Source of the DNA: Thiodiazotropha sp040507005
GTDB lineage: Bacteria > Pseudomonadota > Gammaproteobacteria > Chromatiales > Chromatiaceae
Reading direction: 5' to 3'
Assembly (NCBI GenBank): GCA_040507005.1
Contig: JBEVVS010000023.1
Location: forward strand, 14,934-78,933
DNA: 64,000 nucleotides
How positions within the stretch are numbered: the first letter of the stretch is position 1; every line of letters begins with the position of its first letter. Position numbers and translations under genes: made by a program. Below are positions 61,001 to 64,000 of this stretch, one piece after another. The notes under the pieces were generated by a model. The model saw only the letters and a program-made list of their open reading frames with translations, made no database searches and had not been told where the DNA came from.

Positions 61001-64000
61001 GCCGTATGGACCGCCAGAAGATGCAGCGCCGCCGCCACCTCCGCCGCCGAGAAATCCGCCGCCGATAAAAAAGAAAAATAAGAGAAAACCTGATAAAGAA
61101 TGTAACTCTATCATTGAATGCCAAAGTCAGGTATTGGGTGAGTCACACAGCCTTGCGGGGACGCCCTATTCATTGAATTACCGAAGTAATAGGGCAAGGG
61201 GTTGGTTGAGAAACGATAAGTTTAGGATAAATTTGATTGAAAATGCGCCCCCATCATCTTTGAAACGAGTTGAACTAGAGCTTAATGTTGCGGGAAAAAG
61301 AGAGTCTTTGGTTTTTTCACCTGAACCGGATCTGTATTACATTGTTGAGGTGGATGGTGAAGATGCATATGGTAGACCCATTGGTGATACTCCGATTTCT
61401 GCATCTGTTAAATATGTTTATACCGCTCAATATTATGGTGTTGATTCATCCGACTCTTTTGCAAGAAGTTTTGGCAGAATCAGAAACTCTGATAATAGAA
61501 TTAGACTTGGTGTGGATCGGGATAATAGCGAAATCATTTTTTTGTCTGAATGGAAATCAGGTTTGTACGCAGATAACAGCCAGGTACCAGATGAGGCGAT
61601 TAAGCTAGGATTTGGTGGATGGAGTTTTGACTTTCATCATAACTATAATCCGATAAACAAGACCTTATTAAAGGGAACTGGGGAGAAAATTGATGCAACC
61701 AATATTGGTTACATAATTGAAAATAAGGTTAGAATGCAAAGCTACCTGGATAAAATCGCAATTGATGACGCTGGTAATCTCTATATTGCCGAGACATCGA
61801 ATGATCGAGTTATTAAAATATCATCTTCTGGACAGCGAACCACTATTGCCGGTACGGGGGATCGCGGATCAAACGGTGATGGTGGGCTAGCTGTTGAGGC
61901 GCAGTTGCATAATCCCTCTGATGTAAACCTAGGCCCTAACGGTAATATCTACATCGTAGATCAGGGCAACAATAGAATCCGAATGATTGATCAGTATGGT
62001 TTGATTAGTACTGTTGTGGGTAATGGAATAGAAGGATTCTCAGGGGATGAGGGCTCTGCAATAGAAGCTTCTCTGAATTCACCAACAGCAATCTTAACAT
62101 TGAATGATGGTACCCTCTATATCGCAGATGCAGGGAATAATCGTATAAGACGAGTATCTGTAGACGGAGTGATATCCACCTTTGCAGGAAATGGTACAGA
62201 GGGTTTTAGCGGTGATGGTGGCGATGCTGTAGATGCTTCACTTAATAACCCTAGAGGTATATCAATTGGTCCAAATGGTTCCTTGTTTATAGCAGATATG
62301 AGGAACCATCGAATTAGAAGAATCGATAAGCAAGGAATCATATCAACAGTCGCTGGTAACGGTGATCAAGGTTATAGTGGTGACTATGGATCTGCATTGA
62401 ATGCCCAATTGTACAATCCAACAGCGGTTACTGTATTAAATAATGGAAGTTTTTATATCGCAGACAGTACAAATCACCGGATTCGTTTCGTGAATTCTGG
62501 AGGAACAATAACGACAGCAGCTGGTAATGGAGAAAATGGAGACTCTGGCGATCTAGGACCGGCAAGTACGGCATCTTTAGCGAAACCCACCGATATTCTG
62601 TTCAGTAAAGATGAACAACTGATCGTAGTTGATAGTACAAATCAACGATTAAGGGCAATAACGTTGACTATGGGTGCTTATACTGGCGAATCTTTTCATA
62701 TTCCTTCTGAAAATGGAGAAGAACTTTATGAGTTCGATGAACTTGGCCGGCATCTTCGAACAATCTCAACAATTACGGGCGCAGATTTGTTTCGTTTTAC
62801 GTATGATTCCAACGGATATGTGGTAGAGATATACGATGGCTATAACAATATAACCCTGGTCGAGCGGAGCTTGGATGGGGCACTAAATGCGATTGTTTCC
62901 CCCGATGGACAAAGAACTACCTTTGTCTTAGGCGCTAATGGTTATATATCAAGCTTGACTAATCCAAACGAAGAAAGCTATCAGTTTGAGTACACTGATG
63001 ATGGACTGCTAGCGTCAGTGATCGATCCTAAAGACAATATATCTCGAAAGTCATACGATGAACATGGGCGATTAATCAGTGATCAAAATTATGCAGATGG
63101 TGTTTACTATTTAGATAGGACACCACTCGAAACAGGTTATGAGGTAGAACTTAGGACATCGCTCGGGCAGGTAACTAGATATCAGGCAACCATGGTTGAT
63201 AATGGTGAAGAGATACGTTTAAAGACAAATCCGGATGGCACGACTCAACGGAGAGTAATTGATAGTGCCGGCGCATGGGCACACCAGGAGATAACGGATG
63301 CTGATGGCCTCTCCACTATTATAGACTATTCGACGAATCAACGATTTGGTTGGCTTGCAAGAAATCAGGGCACAGTAAACGTTGAAACACCACAGGGAAG
63401 GATAAGGCAGTTAGAAATGATTGAATCTGTTGTCTTTGAAGATGTGACAGACCCATTTTCTATGACAAGTTTAACTACTCGTTATAATACGAATAGCCGG
63501 AATAGCACTCTTCACTATGATGCTGAGGCACTAACGTATACTTATACTACTCCGCAAGGTCGGATTTACCAGAAAACTATAGATCCTCAAGAGAGCCCAC
63601 TCCTTGTTCGTGCTGCAGATTTAGCGCCGATCCTTTTTGAATACGATACTCGAGGCCGAATCAGTAGGGTAAGTACAGGTGATGGGGTAGATGAGCGTCG
63701 AATTATCGTCGACTATGGACAAGATGGTTACATCAGTTCAATAACTGATCAACTTGACAGACTTTATGGTTTTGAACACGATTCTTCTGGGCAGATTACT
63801 GAGCAGACTTTACCCGATGGAAGTGTTATCGGGTACAGTTATGACGAAAAAGGTAATCTTGCGGCGGTGATACCACCGGGTAAGGCCGCACATGTGTTTG
63901 ATTACACACACATCGATTTCGAAGGGAGTTATACACCACCTGATATTGGAATGGGTACGAATATAACCCGCTACGAATATAACCTAGACAAACAATTGAC
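58062..64000 (+). CDS. Giant secreted beta-propeller / Ig / NHL / YD-repeat protein (partial, stop at codon 5)
   Basis: One frame is open from 58077 to the window end (about 1975 codons) and continues beyond. The start ATG at 58062 has AGGA eight bases upstream and reads M-Q-G-R-TAA-K-R-S-P; after the TAA comes a perfect signal peptide (LAVFSLALTLLWSIFFSSLL, then QAND). Domains in order: a seven-bladed W-V/W-I propeller (58140-59130), two to three Ig-like domains (59150-59900), a carboxypeptidase-regulatory-like domain (about 60110-60340), a Pro/Lys-rich linker (near 61020-61090), six NHL repeats (61740-62690) and YD/RHS repeats to the end. The order resembles bacterial RHS and teneurin-like proteins. 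Any C-terminal toxin lies outside. Base composition falls to AT-rich after about 60.7 kb. Confidence 0.85.
58074..58076 (+). other. In-frame TAA at codon 5 of the giant gene
   Basis: TAA sits in CGC-TAA-AAA-AGA. Changing TAA to AAA alone would restore an uninterrupted M-Q-G-R-K-K-R-S-P signal-peptide N-region. No other start codon lies in frame before the signal peptide; the next GTG is after it. Confidence 0.9.
61740..62690 (+). repeat. Six NHL repeats, exact 168-bp period
   Basis: Units begin at 61740, 61908, 62076, 62244, 62412 and 62580, each 56 codons. Each has the pattern N-P-x-x-V, Y-I-A-D-x-x-N-x-R-I-R, then S-T-V-A-G-N-G-x-x-G-x-S-G-D-x-G-x-A. The last unit diverges after its second half. 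Six blades form one beta-propeller. Confidence 0.92.

Overview
This window carries the replication-origin end of a gammaproteobacterial chromosome plus about 55 kb of mostly housekeeping genes, and it ends in an accessory region. The left edge has the classic arrangement rnpA-rpmH (minus strand) divergent from dnaA-dnaN-recF-gyrB (plus strand). oriC-like DnaA boxes and an AT-rich stretch lie between dnaA and dnaN, and two perfect 16-bp parS palindromes lie inside recF. Gene content and order (glyQS-gmhB-plsC, glnA-ntrBC, secB-gpsA, gpmI-envC-ctpA-yibQ) point to Gammaproteobacteria. A TusA/PP-loop sulfur-transfer pair, a rhodanese, a two-cysteine ArsR regulator of the persulfide-sensor type, a stand-alone APS kinase, a class II cytochrome c and FNR-like boxes suggest a sulfur-metabolising organism that copes with low oxygen, possibly of the Chromatiales/Sedimenticola type. 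That assignment is inference from content, not a database match.

Layout. 0-7 kb: origin and replication genes. 7-11.5 kb: a tightly overlapping minus-strand operon glyQ-glyS-mazG-like-gmhB-plsC. 11.6-14.7 kb: a secreted DUF2780 protein, then an overlapping trio (PP-loop thiolase-like, TusA-like, CDF metal transporter). 14.7-20 kb: the nitrogen-control block glnA, a DUF4124 protein and ntrBC, with three NtrC sites and two sigma-54 promoters visible. 20-31 kb: individual genes (endonuclease V, diiron MBL protein, PDC sensor, hemE, beta-hydroxyacid dehydrogenase, hemerythrin, CAP lipoprotein, ppc) and a 26-codon membrane microprotein. 31-40 kb: a PhnD-like lipoprotein with a PAS-GGDEF-EAL protein, a 1283-residue FAD/Fe-S/CCG oxidoreductase, a cytochrome c and a PilZ protein. 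40-50 kb: cca, TraB-like, cysC, HDOD, class 1B pyrD, trmL, gpsA, secB, rhodanese and an ArsR regulator. 50-55.7 kb: the cell-envelope operon gpmI-envC-ctpA-yibQ-yajL.

From 55.7 kb to the end the window is accessory and rearranged. The tail-to-tail junction of yajL and comM occurs twice, 1.24 kb apart, flanking two small membrane-protein genes. comM itself has lost its 5' part and is replaced there by an XRE-type HTH gene. The last 5.9 kb is one open frame, running off the window, for a very large secreted protein: seven-bladed propeller, Ig-like domains, carboxypeptidase-regulatory-like domain, six NHL repeats with an exact 168-bp period, then YD/RHS repeats. Its only plausible start codon is followed at codon 5 by a TAA stop, after which the frame and signal peptide are intact.

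No tRNA, rRNA, CRISPR array or recognisable insertion sequence was seen.
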